Source: an uncultured Pseudanabaenaceae cyanobacterium (lineage in GTDB: Bacteria > Cyanobacteriota > Cyanobacteriia > PCC-9006 > JAAUQQ01). From it: a stretch of 43,268 nucleotides of DNA. The stretch spans positions 1 through 43,268 of the forward strand of contig CALIJJ010000195.1 of NCBI GenBank assembly GCA_938017515.1, given 5' to 3'. The notes beneath the pieces were generated by a model. It had not been told where the DNA came from. It saw only the letters and a program-made list of their open reading frames with translations, and made no database searches. This document shows positions 26,168 to 34,762 of the stretch, one piece after another (position 1 is the first letter of the stretch; the number at the start of each line of letters is the position of its first letter). The position numbers and the translations under genes were made by a program.

Positions 26168-26193
26168 AATTTAGTGTTGAGCAACACTAAATT
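26168..26193. repeat. 26-base palindrome upstream of murF
   Basis: AATTTAGTGTTG (26168-26179) and CAACACTAAATT (26182-26193) are perfect reverse complements around AG. It lies 50 bases before the murF ATG in the divergent gap 25930-26242, which otherwise shows no gene. The core resembles the palindrome at 17033-17050. It may be an operator dyad, an mRNA hairpin or a dispersed repeat. Confidence 0.7.
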
Positions 26194-26242
26194 CATTGCG
26201 CCTACGCCTTTTTTCCGGAATGCTCATCAAAATTGTGTAGTT

Positions 26243-27661
26243 ATGATACGCCCTTTTATCCTTTCACAACTGTCCGCTCAATTACAAGCAACGGTGTTAC
26301 GGGGTGTGGATAAACCAGAACGAGCCATGCAAGAGGCCTCGAATCAGGAGGATGGGCCTCAAGTTCAGGGCGTTTCGACCGATAGCCGTCATCTCACCAC
26401 TGGCGATGTTTTTGTGGCGTTGCGTGGAGAGCGGTTTGATGGCCATGGATTTGTGGAAGCAGCTCTGGAAAAGGGGGCGATCGCAGCCATCGTTGACCCG
26501 GCCTTCAAGCCTAGCCCGGCACTCCTGAATCAGTCCAAGATGGCGCTACTGCAAGTCCCTGATACGCTCAGTGCCTATCAAGAGTTGGGAGCAGCCTGGC
26601 GGCAGCGGTTCGCGGGTCCCGTGGTGGCGATTACAGGCTCTGTGGGCAAAACGACGACGAAGGAGCTGATCGCAGCGGTTTTGGCTTGCCCCAAGGGGAG
26701 CGACACCGTGCTCAAAACAGAAGCCAATTACAACAATGAAATTGGCGTACCGAAGACATTGCTGCAATTGCAGGACCAACATCGCTTTGCCGTTGTGGAA
26801 ATGGGTATGCGGGGGCTGGGGGAAATTGAGCTGTTGTCACGGCTCGCTCAGCCCGATGTGGCTGTGATTACCAATGTCGGAACGGCCCATATCGAGCGGC
26901 TTGGTTCGGAAGCTGCCATTGCCCAGGCAAAGTGTGAGCTGTTGCTCCACCTCAAGCCGGAGGGGGTCGCCATTTTGAACCATGACAATCCGTTGCTAAT
27001 GGCCCAAGCGCCTCAGGTTTGGTCCGGTAAAACTGTGACCTTTGGGTTTGAGGGGGGAGATGTCTGTGGTCAGCTCCTGGATGCCACAACGATGCAGGTC
27101 GATGGCCATCGCTTCCAACTTCCCCTGCCCGGTCGTCACAATGCTCTCAATTTTTTGGCGACACTGGCGGTGGCCCAGGTGTTGGGGATTGACTGGGGCA
27201 TGCTGACTCAGCTCAGTCTGGAGTTGCCTTCCGGTCGCGCCCAACGCTATGAATTGCCCCAGGATGTGGTGCTCTTGGATGAAACTTACAATGCGGGTCT
27301 GGAGTCTATGGGGGCGGCTCTACAGCTCCTGGCGGATCAGCCGGGACAGCGACGGATTGCGGTGTTGGGCACGATGAAAGAGTTGGGCGATCGCTCCCTA
27401 GAGTTCCATCGGCGCGTGGGTGAACAGGTGGCTCAGCTTCAGCTCGATGCCTTACTGATTCTGGCTGACCCAGCAGAAGCAGATGCCCTAGAGGGCGGGG
27501 CAAAGGGGGTGGCCACACGGCAATTTTCGACTGCTGAACAGCTCCAGAGCCATCTTGCAACGTTGGTGAAACCGGGCGATCGCCTTTTATTCAAAGCTTC
27601 CCGGGCTGTGGCGCTGGATAAAGTTGTCGATTCTTTTCGAGCCGCTTGGCCCTCGGTTTAG
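26243..27661 (+). CDS. murF: UDP-N-acetylmuramoyl-tripeptide--D-alanyl-D-alanine ligase
   Basis: Adds D-Ala-D-Ala to UDP-MurNAc-tripeptide in the last cytosolic step of peptidoglycan precursor synthesis. From the ATG at 26243 the protein has 472 residues, with the N-terminal substrate motif VSTDSRHLTTGDVFVALRGERFDGH (split here by residue range 44-68), the ATP loop TGSVGKTT at 131-138, NYNNEIGVPKTLL after it, and DETYNAG in the C-terminal domain. The frame is open upstream to 26003, but those 80 codons read as non-coding and cross the 26168 palindrome. It faces the lipoprotein gene convergently. Confidence 0.95.
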   Translation: MIRPFILSQLSAQLQATVLRGVDKPERAMQEASNQEDGPQVQGVSTDSRHLTTGDVFVALRGERFDGHGFVEAALEKGAIAAIVDPAFKPSPALLNQSKMALLQVPDTLSAYQELGAAWRQRFAGPVVAITGSVGKTTTKELIAAVLACPKGSDTVLKTEANYNNEIGVPKTLLQLQDQHRFAVVEMGMRGLGEIELLSRLAQPDVAVITNVGTAHIERLGSEAAIAQAKCELLLHLKPEGVAILNHDNPLLMAQAPQVWSGKTVTFGFEGGDVCGQLLDATTMQVDGHRFQLPLPGRHNALNFLATLAVAQVLGIDWGMLTQLSLELPSGRAQRYELPQDVVLLDETYNAGLESMGAALQLLADQPGQRRIAVLGTMKELGDRSLEFHRRVGEQVAQLQLDALLILADPAEADALEGGAKGVATRQFSTAEQLQSHLATLVKPGDRLLFKASRAVALDKVVDSFRAAWPSV

Positions 27662-27686
27662 ATCGCCCGGTTCATGGAATGAGCTT

Positions 27687-27718
27687 GTTAAAACGTTAAA
27701 CGGTTAAAACGTTTAACG
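27687..27718. repeat. combined direct and inverted repeat after murF
   Basis: CGTTAAACG (27694-27702) and CGTTTAACG (27710-27718) form a perfect 9-pair inverted repeat with loop GTTAAAA. GTTAAAACG also occurs as a direct repeat at 27687-27695 and 27703-27711. It lies between convergent genes and may act as a weak bidirectional terminator; there is no G/C-rich stem. Confidence 0.6.
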
Positions 27719-27787
27719 CCGGGAGCAGCGTTCGCCCAATGCACCCAGCTTTCGATCGCGATGCTGCCAACGGTCCCTGCGTGGGGG

Positions 27788-28858
27788 CTATCCTTTCGGC
27801 GACTGTTCTGTAGGCTGTTGCTTCGTCGAAGGTGCTTTTTGCGGCATTTCTTCCGGTGGCAAGATAACGCTAGAAGGTAGCAGCGGATAGCCATCCCCCT
27901 GGAGGCGTTCACGCCATTGCTCAAGGGTTACTGTCAACTCTTGCCCACAGGCCCTCAAATCCAGTGTCTCTGGAATCTCGCTGGCTAAGTAGGGATAGAG
28001 CCCTGGAGCCATGCCATAGGCATGGCAAACCATCCGCTGATAATTCTCCAAGCCTAGGGCTGCCAGGGAAACAGATGGGGATGTTGTTGAGGGATCTGAA
28101 GCCGAGGACAAGACACTCGATGGAGCGAGAGCCAAGGACTCGAAAAACTGATAGAGACCTGTTTCGACTCCCAAGGGATGGCCCTGATTAAAAATCCACT
28201 GGACCCCCGAAAGTGCAGTGTCAGATGAAGGCTGATTCAGGATGTGGGGCAGGGCAACGGTCACTTGATCAAGCGTTTCTGGCGTCAGGGGCAAGCTGTA
28301 GTCCGACAGGGCAATGTGGCTGAGCTGTCGAAGAGTTAAAAAATACACCGCATCCAACGTCGCCAGCTGTTGTTCTCGCGGTGATGCCGAGAGATCATCA
28401 AATTGATCAGAGAGGTAGGACAACAGCTCATAGCAGAGCTGGACCTTTCTCAATGAATCCGTTGGCAATGAATCCGTCGGCATGCTCCTATCAGCAAGAG
28501 ATTCTGAACCATCACAGGTGGTGACCTGCATTTGAACGGGTTGGTTAATACCGGGAAGCTGGTTAAATTCAGCTAACAGTCCTTGCAAGGATTCAAAATT
28601 GGCCAGCCATTGAGCATAACGCTGGTTGAATCCACCTGGCTGCGATAGCTCCAACGCTGGCGAGGGTTGAATAACAGGGAGAAAAGTTGTCAGTTGCTGG
28701 GAATCTGTTGGCTGATGAGGGCGGGGAAAAATTGCCTCACATCCCAACAAAGGCATGGCCACAGCCGAAACAACAAAGGCGGTGAGGCTTTGCCACACCG
28801 CCCTCGATTTTGTTCTGCGTCCTTTGATAGTGCTCCAGGATTCCACAGTGTTCACCAC
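27788..28858 (-). CDS. predicted lipoprotein of unknown function
   Basis: The 356-residue product starts with a basic region (KGRRTKSR), a hydrophobic stretch (23-37) and a lipobox ending at Cys40 (LLGC), so it is probably a lipoprotein of the cell envelope. The mature part is Ser/Pro/Leu-rich and mostly helical, with no family that I recognise. The GTG start at 28858 overlaps the accB stop by one base (TAGTG), which implies translational coupling with accB. A role in fatty-acid synthesis does not follow from that. The C-terminal tail (about 335-356) is Pro/Gln/Lys-rich. Confidence 0.7.
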   Translation of the reverse strand: MVNTVESWSTIKGRRTKSRAVWQSLTAFVVSAVAMPLLGCEAIFPRPHQPTDSQQLTTFLPVIQPSPALELSQPGGFNQRYAQWLANFESLQGLLAEFNQLPGINQPVQMQVTTCDGSESLADRSMPTDSLPTDSLRKVQLCYELLSYLSDQFDDLSASPREQQLATLDAVYFLTLRQLSHIALSDYSLPLTPETLDQVTVALPHILNQPSSDTALSGVQWIFNQGHPLGVETGLYQFFESLALAPSSVLSSASDPSTTSPSVSLAALGLENYQRMVCHAYGMAPGLYPYLASEIPETLDLRACGQELTVTLEQWRERLQGDGYPLLPSSVILPPEEMPQKAPSTKQQPTEQSPKG

Positions 28859-29349
28859 TAGGGGAGCACGCGCATCAAAGGCTGATCAAACTCGACGGGT
28901 TGACCATTCTCCACCAAAATTTCAACGATTTCCCCCGTCACCTCTGCCTCTAGCTCATTCATGAGCTTCATCGCTTCCAAGATACAGACCGTCTGTCCCG
29001 TTTTGATGCGATCGCCCACTTTCACAAAGGCGGACTCGCCCGGAGCAGGGGCCTCATAAAAGGTCCCAACCATGGGGGACTTAATCTCAACCCAGTTGGG
29101 ATTTCCGGGAGGGGCGGCCGCTGGAGCCGCTGGAGCCGCAGCGGCTGGCGGCGGGGCATAGACTTGCTGGGGCTGCATCGTCGGCATCTGGGCAACTGGG
29201 GCCATGGCTGCGGGAGCAACCACAATTTCCTGGTCGCTGCCTCGACGCACCGAAAGCTCAAAATTTTCGCCTTTGAGCTGTAACTCCGAGATATCGGTGT
29301 CGTTGAGCGACGCGAGGAGCTCTTTAATTTGATTTAGATCAAGTTGCAC
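28858..29349 (-). CDS. accB: biotin carboxyl carrier protein of acetyl-CoA carboxylase
   Basis: Carries the biotin that shuttles CO2 in the first step of fatty-acid synthesis. The 163-residue protein opens MQLDLNQIKELLASL, then has an Ala/Pro-rich flexible linker (about 45-82) and the biotinyl domain with EAMKLM, biotinylated Lys128. The GTG at 29349 is chosen because it gives the family N-terminus and has AAGG 8 bases upstream; the frame is open for 11 more codons without a better start. It follows efp by 89 bases, an arrangement conserved in cyanobacteria, and overlaps the next gene by one base. Confidence 0.95.
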   Translation of the reverse strand: MQLDLNQIKELLASLNDTDISELQLKGENFELSVRRGSDQEIVVAPAAMAPVAQMPTMQPQQVYAPPPAAAAPAAPAAAPPGNPNWVEIKSPMVGTFYEAPAPGESAFVKVGDRIKTGQTVCILEAMKLMNELEAEVTGEIVEILVENGQPVEFDQPLMRVLP

Positions 29350-29438
29350 AGTGGATACCTTAAATGTCCATATAGAACGCAATTTGGCCAGCTTAGGGCG
29401 CTATGACAATGTGCCAAGGGATGGGAAAAACAGCAGAC

Positions 29439-29999
29439 CTAATTCTCACGACCCAAGTAGGAATCGTTACGAGTGTCAATTTTAATACGCTCGCCTACCG
29501 TAATGAACAGCGGCACCATAACCTGGGCACCGGTCTCAACGATGGCGGGCTTGGTTCCCCCGGTTGCTGTATCACCTTTGACGCCGGGATCGGTTTGAGT
29601 GACCTCCAGCACAACTGCGTTGGGTAAGTCTACGTCAATAATTTCGTTGTTCCAGCTCAGAACGTTGACTTCCATCTCTTCTTTGAGATATTTGACGCGA
29701 TCGCCAATCTGGGCGGGACTCAGACGCGCCTCTTCATAGGTTTCCATATCCATAAAGACAAAATCTTCTGCGTCCTTATAGGTATGCTGCATGGCCCGCT
29801 TCTCCAAGATCGCCTGGGGCAACATCTCACCGGCTCGGAACGTGCGCTCCACTTGGCTACCATTCTTGGCATTCTTAAGCTTGGTCCGCACAAACGCTGA
29901 ACCTTTACCGGGCTTCACATGTAGGAACTCCACCACGCGCCAGACCGCGCCATCCAACTCAATCGTGGTGCCAGTACGAAAATCGTTACTTGAAATCAT
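29439..29999 (-). CDS. efp: translation elongation factor P
   Basis: Relieves ribosome stalling at proline runs. The 186-residue protein begins [17 protein letters not shown] and has the loop KPGKGSAFV with Lys32, the residue modified in many bacteria, then the two OB-fold domains, ending in [15 protein letters not shown]. The ATG at 29999 follows AGGGA closely. The frame runs on upstream to 30290, but that stretch lacks EF-P homology and lies in the promoter region shared with the divergent cyclophilin gene. accB follows downstream. Confidence 0.96.
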   Translation of the reverse strand: MISSNDFRTGTTIELDGAVWRVVEFLHVKPGKGSAFVRTKLKNAKNGSQVERTFRAGEMLPQAILEKRAMQHTYKDAEDFVFMDMETYEEARLSPAQIGDRVKYLKEEMEVNVLSWNNEIIDVDLPNAVVLEVTQTDPGVKGDTATGGTKPAIVETGAQVMVPLFITVGERIKIDTRNDSYLGREN

Positions 30000-30237
30000 G
30001 GTCCCTACAGCTTTCGGATACTTCGGATGTACAAAGACGTCAACAGCATCGGCTTGAGAAGCACAGGCCGTGCACGAGCAGTCTACGGGGTTCTCTGCCC
30101 GTAAGGAACGAGCGGCAATACATTTTACCGTCCTGTGGAGACGTTTCTGTGGCTGGGCTGAGCGACGGCCCCCGCGATCAGTGAAATAGAGGTAAAAGCT
30201 GAGCCCAAATCTGCTCACCCCGGATTGAGAGTAAGAG

Positions 30238-30266
30238 CAAGACAGTGAGTTCCTAGGGCTGTCTTG
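30238..30266. promoter_or_regulatory. inverted repeat in the efp/cyclophilin divergent region
   Basis: CAAGACAG (30238-30245) and CTGTCTTG (30259-30266) are perfect arms around 13 bases; a nearby TCTTGCT offers a second pairing. It sits in the 370-base gap 30000-30369 between divergent genes and could be an operator or leader hairpin. I see no gene in the gap. Confidence 0.4.
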
Positions 30267-30369
30267 AATCTTGCTTAACTCACCGCACAATGGGCTGTCT
30301 TTCCTATGGCACTATTAGATATTGGGGACGTTCATCGCCCTTGAATCCTCAAGAGAGCCCAAAAAATTC

Positions 30370-31533
30370 ATGCCCTTCGCTTCCCGTCTCTATTCTCAAC
30401 GTCGCGGTCCTGCGCCGCGCTCGTTATCCCAGTTTTTTTGTCAGGCCCTGTCGAGCTTTCAGCGTCTTGGAGCCATGGTTTGCTCACTGCTGCTGTTGCT
30501 CGTGGGTCTATTGGGAGCCGCAGGACCAGCAGCGGCCAATCTTCCTCCAGGGAATGCAGTGACGGATGGCCGTGCCCTATTGCGCTATTCCTTACCGCTC
30601 GAATCTCCGGAGATACGGGCAGTACAAAAAGACATCGAAGATATTTCCGAGAGCTTACGTGCCAAGCGTTGGGGAGCAATGCGGAAGCAGGTACAAAAGG
30701 CGAACAAAACGCTTAACCTGCGCAATCAAAAAATTCTGGAGGCGGTACCTGCTGAGAGCACAACCCTTGCAGAACCGCTGCTGAATGAAATCAAGCAGGA
30801 GTTGGTGACGCTGGCAGAGGCGATCGAAAACCAGGACAAGGAACAGACCTGGAACGAACGCCGCAAATCTCTAGATTTGATTGGCCAACTGGAAGAAGCA
30901 ATGGTGGGTGACTTCCCCTTCGAAATCCCAGAGGAATACAGCAATCTGCCTCAGCTTAAGGGACGGGCAACCGTCGAGATTGAAACCACCCAGGGAGCTG
31001 TCACGATTCTTGTGGATGGCTACAATGCCCCGCTAACGGCGGGCAATTTTGTGGACCTGGTCCAGCGCGGTTTCTACAATGACTTGCCCTTCACCCGAGC
31101 TGACGAATCCTATGTGCTTCAGGCTGGTCATCCGAAAGGAAGTGATGAGGGATTCATTGATCCGAAAACGAAGCAATATCGCGCCATTCCTCTGGAAATC
31201 CGTGTTGATGGCGATGAAGAGCCCATCTATGGCGAGATGCTAGAAGATCTCGGCATCTTTAATGCCCTGCCGGTCTTGCCATTTTCGGCCTACGGCACCG
31301 TGGGTATGGCTCGCCCGAACGAAGATGTTAACCAGGGCTCTTCACAGTTTTTCTTCTTCTTGTTTGAACCTGAGATGACACCTGCTGGCCTCAATCTGAT
31401 TGATGGTCGTTATGCAGCCTTTGGCTATACCGTTGCGGGCAAGGAAGTCCTGAAGGAGTTGACACAAACGGACAAAATCATCACCGCCAAAGTGTTAGAA
31501 GGCGCGGAAAATCTTGTTCTGCCTCAGTCCTAG
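30370..31533 (+). CDS. CYP38/TLP40-like lumenal cyclophilin, peptidyl-prolyl isomerase family
   Basis: The 387-residue product has a basic N-terminus and a hydrophobic segment (about 36-56) ending in GPAAANLPPGN, a typical signal peptide for the thylakoid lumen or periplasm. A helical region (about 75-195) is followed by a cyclophilin-type domain beginning VEIETTQGAVTILVDGYNAPLTAGNFVDL. This order matches plant CYP38/TLP40 and its cyanobacterial relatives, which aid assembly of photosystem II. The domain is divergent: no FxxQxG block is seen, so isomerase activity may be weak or absent (inference). The ATG at 30370 is preferred to the TTG at 30322. The stop falls inside a tandem repeat. Confidence 0.9.
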   Translation: MPFASRLYSQRRGPAPRSLSQFFCQALSSFQRLGAMVCSLLLLLVGLLGAAGPAAANLPPGNAVTDGRALLRYSLPLESPEIRAVQKDIEDISESLRAKRWGAMRKQVQKANKTLNLRNQKILEAVPAESTTLAEPLLNEIKQELVTLAEAIENQDKEQTWNERRKSLDLIGQLEEAMVGDFPFEIPEEYSNLPQLKGRATVEIETTQGAVTILVDGYNAPLTAGNFVDLVQRGFYNDLPFTRADESYVLQAGHPKGSDEGFIDPKTKQYRAIPLEIRVDGDEEPIYGEMLEDLGIFNALPVLPFSAYGTVGMARPNEDVNQGSSQFFFFLFEPEMTPAGLNLIDGRYAAFGYTVAGKEVLKELTQTDKIITAKVLEGAENLVLPQS

Positions 31534-31590
31534 ATCTCGGTCCTAGATCTCGGTCCTAATCAGTCTTAGATTGATTTCTAGATTGATTTG
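31528..31590. repeat. two short tandem duplications around the cyclophilin stop codon
   Basis: TCCTAGATCTCGG occurs at 31528-31540 and 31541-31553, with a partial third copy; the first copy contains the TAG stop. TAGATTGATTTC (31567-31578) is followed by TAGATTGATTTG (31579-31590). Both look like recent slippage products in the short gap before thiL. Confidence 0.8.
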
Positions 31591-31604
31591 TTGGTCATGC
31601 TTTG

Positions 31605-32708
31605 ATGCATTCACAATCCATGGATGGTGAGCCAGGATTTCAAGAAGATATTGGGGAATCAGTCTCGCATCATCAAACGGTGGCTGAGCTGGGGGAGCAG
31701 CGCCTTCTAGCCCTGCTTCAGTCCTATGGAGACCCTGAAGCGATTGGTGACGATGCAGCGGTCTTACCAATCGCTTCAGGTCATTCCTTGGTCGTAACAA
31801 CGGATGTTTTGGTGGAGGATGTGCATTTTAGCGATCGCACCACCCCTCCCCATTCCGTCGGATGGCGAGCTGCGGCAGCGAACCTCTCTGATCTAGCTGC
31901 CATGGGGGCAACGGGTATCGGGATAACCGTCGCCCTATCACTTCCTCCGGATTGCCCCGTAGCCTGGATTCAGCAGGTCTACCAGGGGATAAAGGATTGC
32001 CTACATCCCTACAGGCTCTCGATTGTAGGCGGTGATGTAAGCAATAGTCGTATTCGTAGCTTAGCAATCACAGCCTTGGGACAAGTTTCCCCAGGGCATC
32101 AAATCCGCCGGGATTGTGCTTGCCCTGGAGATGCCATCGTTGTCACCGGGAGTCATGGGGGCTCGCGAGCGGGTCTGGAGCTATTGCTTGACACGGACCA
32201 ATCTCTGCTTTTGGGGGAAGCTTGGCGATCGCAACTGATTCAGCTTCACCAATATCCGTCTCCTCGCCTTGACTGTGTCACCTGTCTCAATCGTTTGCAT
32301 CAGGCAGATGTATTGACTGACTTAGAAATTCACATCGCAGGCATGGACAGTAGCGACGGCCTCGCCGATGCTGTGCTACAACTTTGTCGCGCGAGCGGCA
32401 CAGGAGCTGTGATTCAAGGGGAGAAAATCCCGATTCCAGAGGCATTGCACCACTGGCAGACACCGCAACGGGCAATGGAATGGGCGCTCTATGGCGGAGA
32501 AGATTTTGAATTAGTTTTATGCATGCCGCCCCAGGCGGCTCAGCACTTTTGTGCGGCTTGGCCGGCGGCTACCATCGTTGGGTTCGTAACAGTTGAACCG
32601 TCGGTTTATGTTGATTGTTCCAATACAGCAGTGTCAACAGGAGCTGAGGGGAATCTGCCTGACTTACTGCTAACCCTAGACAGGGGTTTTCAGCATTTCA
32701 AGCCCTAA
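31605..32708 (+). CDS. thiL: thiamine-monophosphate kinase
   Basis: Phosphorylates thiamine phosphate to the cofactor thiamine diphosphate. The 367-residue protein has the family motifs ELGEQRLLALL, IGDDAAVLP, TTDVLVEDVHF, NLSDLAAMGA (the Asp-rich magnesium and nucleotide sites), GSHGGSRAGLELLL, GMDSSDGLADAVLQL and GGEDFELVL. The first ATG is 31605; a second at 31620 is possible, since neither has a clear ribosome site. It lies 71 bases after the cyclophilin gene, so they may share a transcript, and ends at a strong bidirectional terminator facing gap2. Confidence 0.94.
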   Translation: MHSQSMDGEPGFQEDIGESVSHHQTVAELGEQRLLALLQSYGDPEAIGDDAAVLPIASGHSLVVTTDVLVEDVHFSDRTTPPHSVGWRAAAANLSDLAAMGATGIGITVALSLPPDCPVAWIQQVYQGIKDCLHPYRLSIVGGDVSNSRIRSLAITALGQVSPGHQIRRDCACPGDAIVVTGSHGGSRAGLELLLDTDQSLLLGEAWRSQLIQLHQYPSPRLDCVTCLNRLHQADVLTDLEIHIAGMDSSDGLADAVLQLCRASGTGAVIQGEKIPIPEALHHWQTPQRAMEWALYGGEDFELVLCMPPQAAQHFCAAWPAATIVGFVTVEPSVYVDCSNTAVSTGAEGNLPDLLLTLDRGFQHFKP

Positions 32709-32806
32709 TGTTTGTGACTCATCCCTATTCGTTAGCGGTCGTCATTTTCCGCCATTGTCGCCCTACGCTCCCCTTACCTTGATGTGATTTTCGCTAGTCA
32801 GAAATA

Positions 32807-32848
32807 GCATTAAAAAAGCAGGTGAATATTCACCTGCTTTTTTAATGC
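32807..32848. terminator. bidirectional terminator between thiL and gap2
   Basis: A 42-base perfect palindrome: arms 32807-32827 and 32828-32848. The GCAGGTGAAT core is flanked by a six-A run on the left and a six-T run on the right, so it works as a terminator on both strands, for thiL (plus) and gap2 (minus). Confidence 0.92.
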
Positions 32849-32889
32849 CTTACCCACCGGAACTCACGGAACCCTGTGGGTATCTGAAC

Positions 32890-32911
32890 GAGTTATCCCA
32901 AGGAATAACTC
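32890..32911 (-). terminator. second hairpin just after the gap2 stop
   Basis: GAGTTAT (32890-32896) pairs with ATAACTC (32905-32911), extendable by two G-C pairs with one bulged A. It lies 10 bases after the gap2 stop and before the main terminator, so it may protect the gap2 mRNA 3' end. Confidence 0.4.
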
Positions 32912-32920
32912 ATCACCGTC

Positions 32921-33934
32921 CTAGCCCTGCCACTTTTCAGCAGCGAGTTCAGCGAGATCCAGTACACGCTGGCTATAGCCCCACTCGTTGTCGTACCAAG
33001 CGAGAACCTTAACCATGTCGCCATCCATGACCAAAGTCAGGCTAGCATCCACGATGGAAGAATCATCGGTCTTACGATAGTCGATGGACACTAAGGGAAG
33101 CTCGTTATAGCCCAAAAATCCCTTCATGGTTGTCTCAGCAGCCTTCTTCAAAGCTTCGTTGACTTGCTCTTTAATGGTTGGCTTTTCAACCTGAACCACA
33201 AGGTCAACAACAGACACGTTAGGGGTTGGTACGCGCATGGCAATACCATTCAAACGCCCCTTCATTTCAGGAATAACCAGGGCAACGGCTTTCGCAGCAC
33301 CAGTGGTCGTGGGCACAATGTTGACCGCAGCAGCACGTGCCCGGCGAGGGTCGCGGTGGCTGGCATCTAGAAGACGCTGATCACCAGTGTAGCTATGGGT
33401 TGTGGTCATGGTGCCTTTGACAATGCCAAAGTTGTCGTGAATGACCTTCACAACAGGAGCCAAGCAGTTGGTGGTGCAGCTCGCGTTACTGATGACTTTC
33501 TTAGACGGATCATAGTCGTCATGGTTGACACCCATAACGTAGGTTCCGACATCACCGCCTTTGCCCGGCGCTGTAATCAGCACCTTTTTGGCACCGGCTT
33601 GAATGTGCTTCGACGCACCCTCTTCAGTGACAAAAACACCCGTAGACTCGATCACCAAGTCAATACCCAGCTCTCCCCAAGGCAGGTTGAGGGGGTTGCG
33701 GTCAGACACACACTTAATGGTCTTGCCATTAACGGTGATGGAATTTTGATCCGCTTGGACATCTGCATCTAGCCGACCGAGCAGGGAGTCATACTTCAGC
33801 AAATGAGCTGCTGTAGAAGGCTCAGACGTATTGTTGATCGCTATGATGTCTAGATTGCTGTTCTCACGGCCCAGCCAGCAACGAAGGAAGTTCCGTCCAA
33901 TGCGCCCAAACCCGTTGATCGCGACTCGAATCAC
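32921..33934 (-). CDS. gap2: glyceraldehyde-3-phosphate dehydrogenase, Gap2 type
   Basis: Catalyses the reductive step of the Calvin cycle and its reverse. The 337-residue protein has the NAD(P) motif [13 protein letters not shown] at 6-18, the catalytic ASCTTNC (Cys near 154) and the C-terminal [16 protein letters not shown]. The N-terminal [19 protein letters not shown] region and overall sequence match cyanobacterial Gap2, which uses NADPH and NADH, rather than glycolytic Gap1. The GTG start at 33934 gives [13 protein letters not shown] and follows a GAGAGGG site by 8 bases. It stands alone, with its own promoter and terminator. Confidence 0.96.
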   Translation of the reverse strand: MIRVAINGFGRIGRNFLRCWLGRENSNLDIIAINNTSEPSTAAHLLKYDSLLGRLDADVQADQNSITVNGKTIKCVSDRNPLNLPWGELGIDLVIESTGVFVTEEGASKHIQAGAKKVLITAPGKGGDVGTYVMGVNHDDYDPSKKVISNASCTTNCLAPVVKVIHDNFGIVKGTMTTTHSYTGDQRLLDASHRDPRRARAAAVNIVPTTTGAAKAVALVIPEMKGRLNGIAMRVPTPNVSVVDLVVQVEKPTIKEQVNEALKKAAETTMKGFLGYNELPLVSIDYRKTDDSSIVDASLTLVMDGDMVKVLAWYDNEWGYSQRVLDLAELAAEKWQG

Positions 33935-33985
33935 TGCGTCAGCCCTCTCGTAAAGTACAAGTGTAAATACCTATTGATTGGACTA

Positions 33986-34013
33986 ATCATAGCCTAAAGC
34001 CTGCGCCAAACAA
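33986..34013 (-). promoter_or_regulatory. probable gap2 promoter
   Basis: On the minus strand, TTGTTT (34008-34013) and TATGAT (33986-33991) are 16 bases apart, 52 bases before the gap2 start codon. Spacing and hexamers fit a group-1 sigma promoter. Confidence 0.5.
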
Positions 34014-34762
34014 ATCTGAATTTTGATCAGGAAAAGCTTGTCCCAAAAGGATTTTGCTCTCACCCACAGATATGACTTGTTGTGGAAACTACAGACTGGT
34101 TCACAGATTTACGGTTTAGATTTCAGGAGTTGGGCTGGTCGTGATTCAGCAATTGTAGGGAAGACATTTTTTCTCCAAGGTGGATAATCTGGGCTCATAG
34201 AACAAGGTCATGCTGTTCACCAAGACAACTGCTTGATTGCAGATTTTTCCTTCTTGAGGTCTGGCAAATCGGACTCGATGTTCTCTCATCTCACTTAAAT
34301 CTTCGTTGTCTAGCGCTTGATGACACTCAGGTTTCATCATCCAGGGCATTCGGAGATGGGTTGAATTGAACGAAAGAGCCTCCGGAGCGGCATCTTTGAG
34401 GATGAAATACGTCTTATCGGTTCCGACTCAAATCTCAAATAACTATGTAGGTTTTACCTTTAGTAAACGCTTACGCATTTAATGAGAGAAAAAGTCAAGT
34501 TTGGGTCTCTCGGCCACCTATATGTGGTTCCGATGAAAACCCTGGAATCAAAGTGAATTCAAGCGCTTGAGCGATGTTACGAATCGTTATCGTAATTCAG
34601 CAAACCCTGATATGATATCGCCTGAATAGGGACGTAACATCTCTACTTGATTCGCTCGGGACGAACGCTTCGGAAAGATTGAGAGAGGCCTGACTATTAG
34701 GCCCATCATGTTCTGGGCGCAGCCCTTGACCTTGCTGTGGTGTGGTGATGCGAGGAACGCAA
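34014..34762. other. long gene-free gap between gap2 and murC
   Basis: About 750 bases with no supported gene. Near its right end are a perfect 12-base palindrome TCAAGCGCTTGA (34559-34570), a dyad TTACGA-N7-TCGTAA (34577-34595) and an extended -10 box TGATATGAT (34608-34616), probably the murC promoter region. Short frames in the gap (for example minus-strand 34146-34349) show no protein-like character. Confidence 0.5.
34577..34616 (+). promoter_or_regulatory. possible murC promoter with overlapping operator dyad
   Basis: TGATATGAT at 34608-34616 fits an extended -10; no good -35 is seen. The TTACGA-N7-TCGTAA dyad sits about where the -35 would be, so a bound protein could block or activate transcription. 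The murC start is about 145 bases downstream. Confidence 0.4.

Noticed and set aside
26003..26242. N-terminal extension of MurF
   Set aside because: The codons cross a palindrome, and MurF normally begins near MIRPFILSQL.
29999..30290. N-terminal extension of EF-P
   Set aside because: The 97 codons upstream of the ATG have no EF-P similarity and lie in a divergent promoter region.
34146..34349. 67-codon minus-strand frame between gap2 and murC
   Set aside because: No protein-like pattern, ribosome site or neighbour context.
34630..34660. NtcA-type site GTA-N-TAC
   Set aside because: The spacing in GTAACATCTCTAC is 7 bases, not 8, and the -10 relation is wrong.
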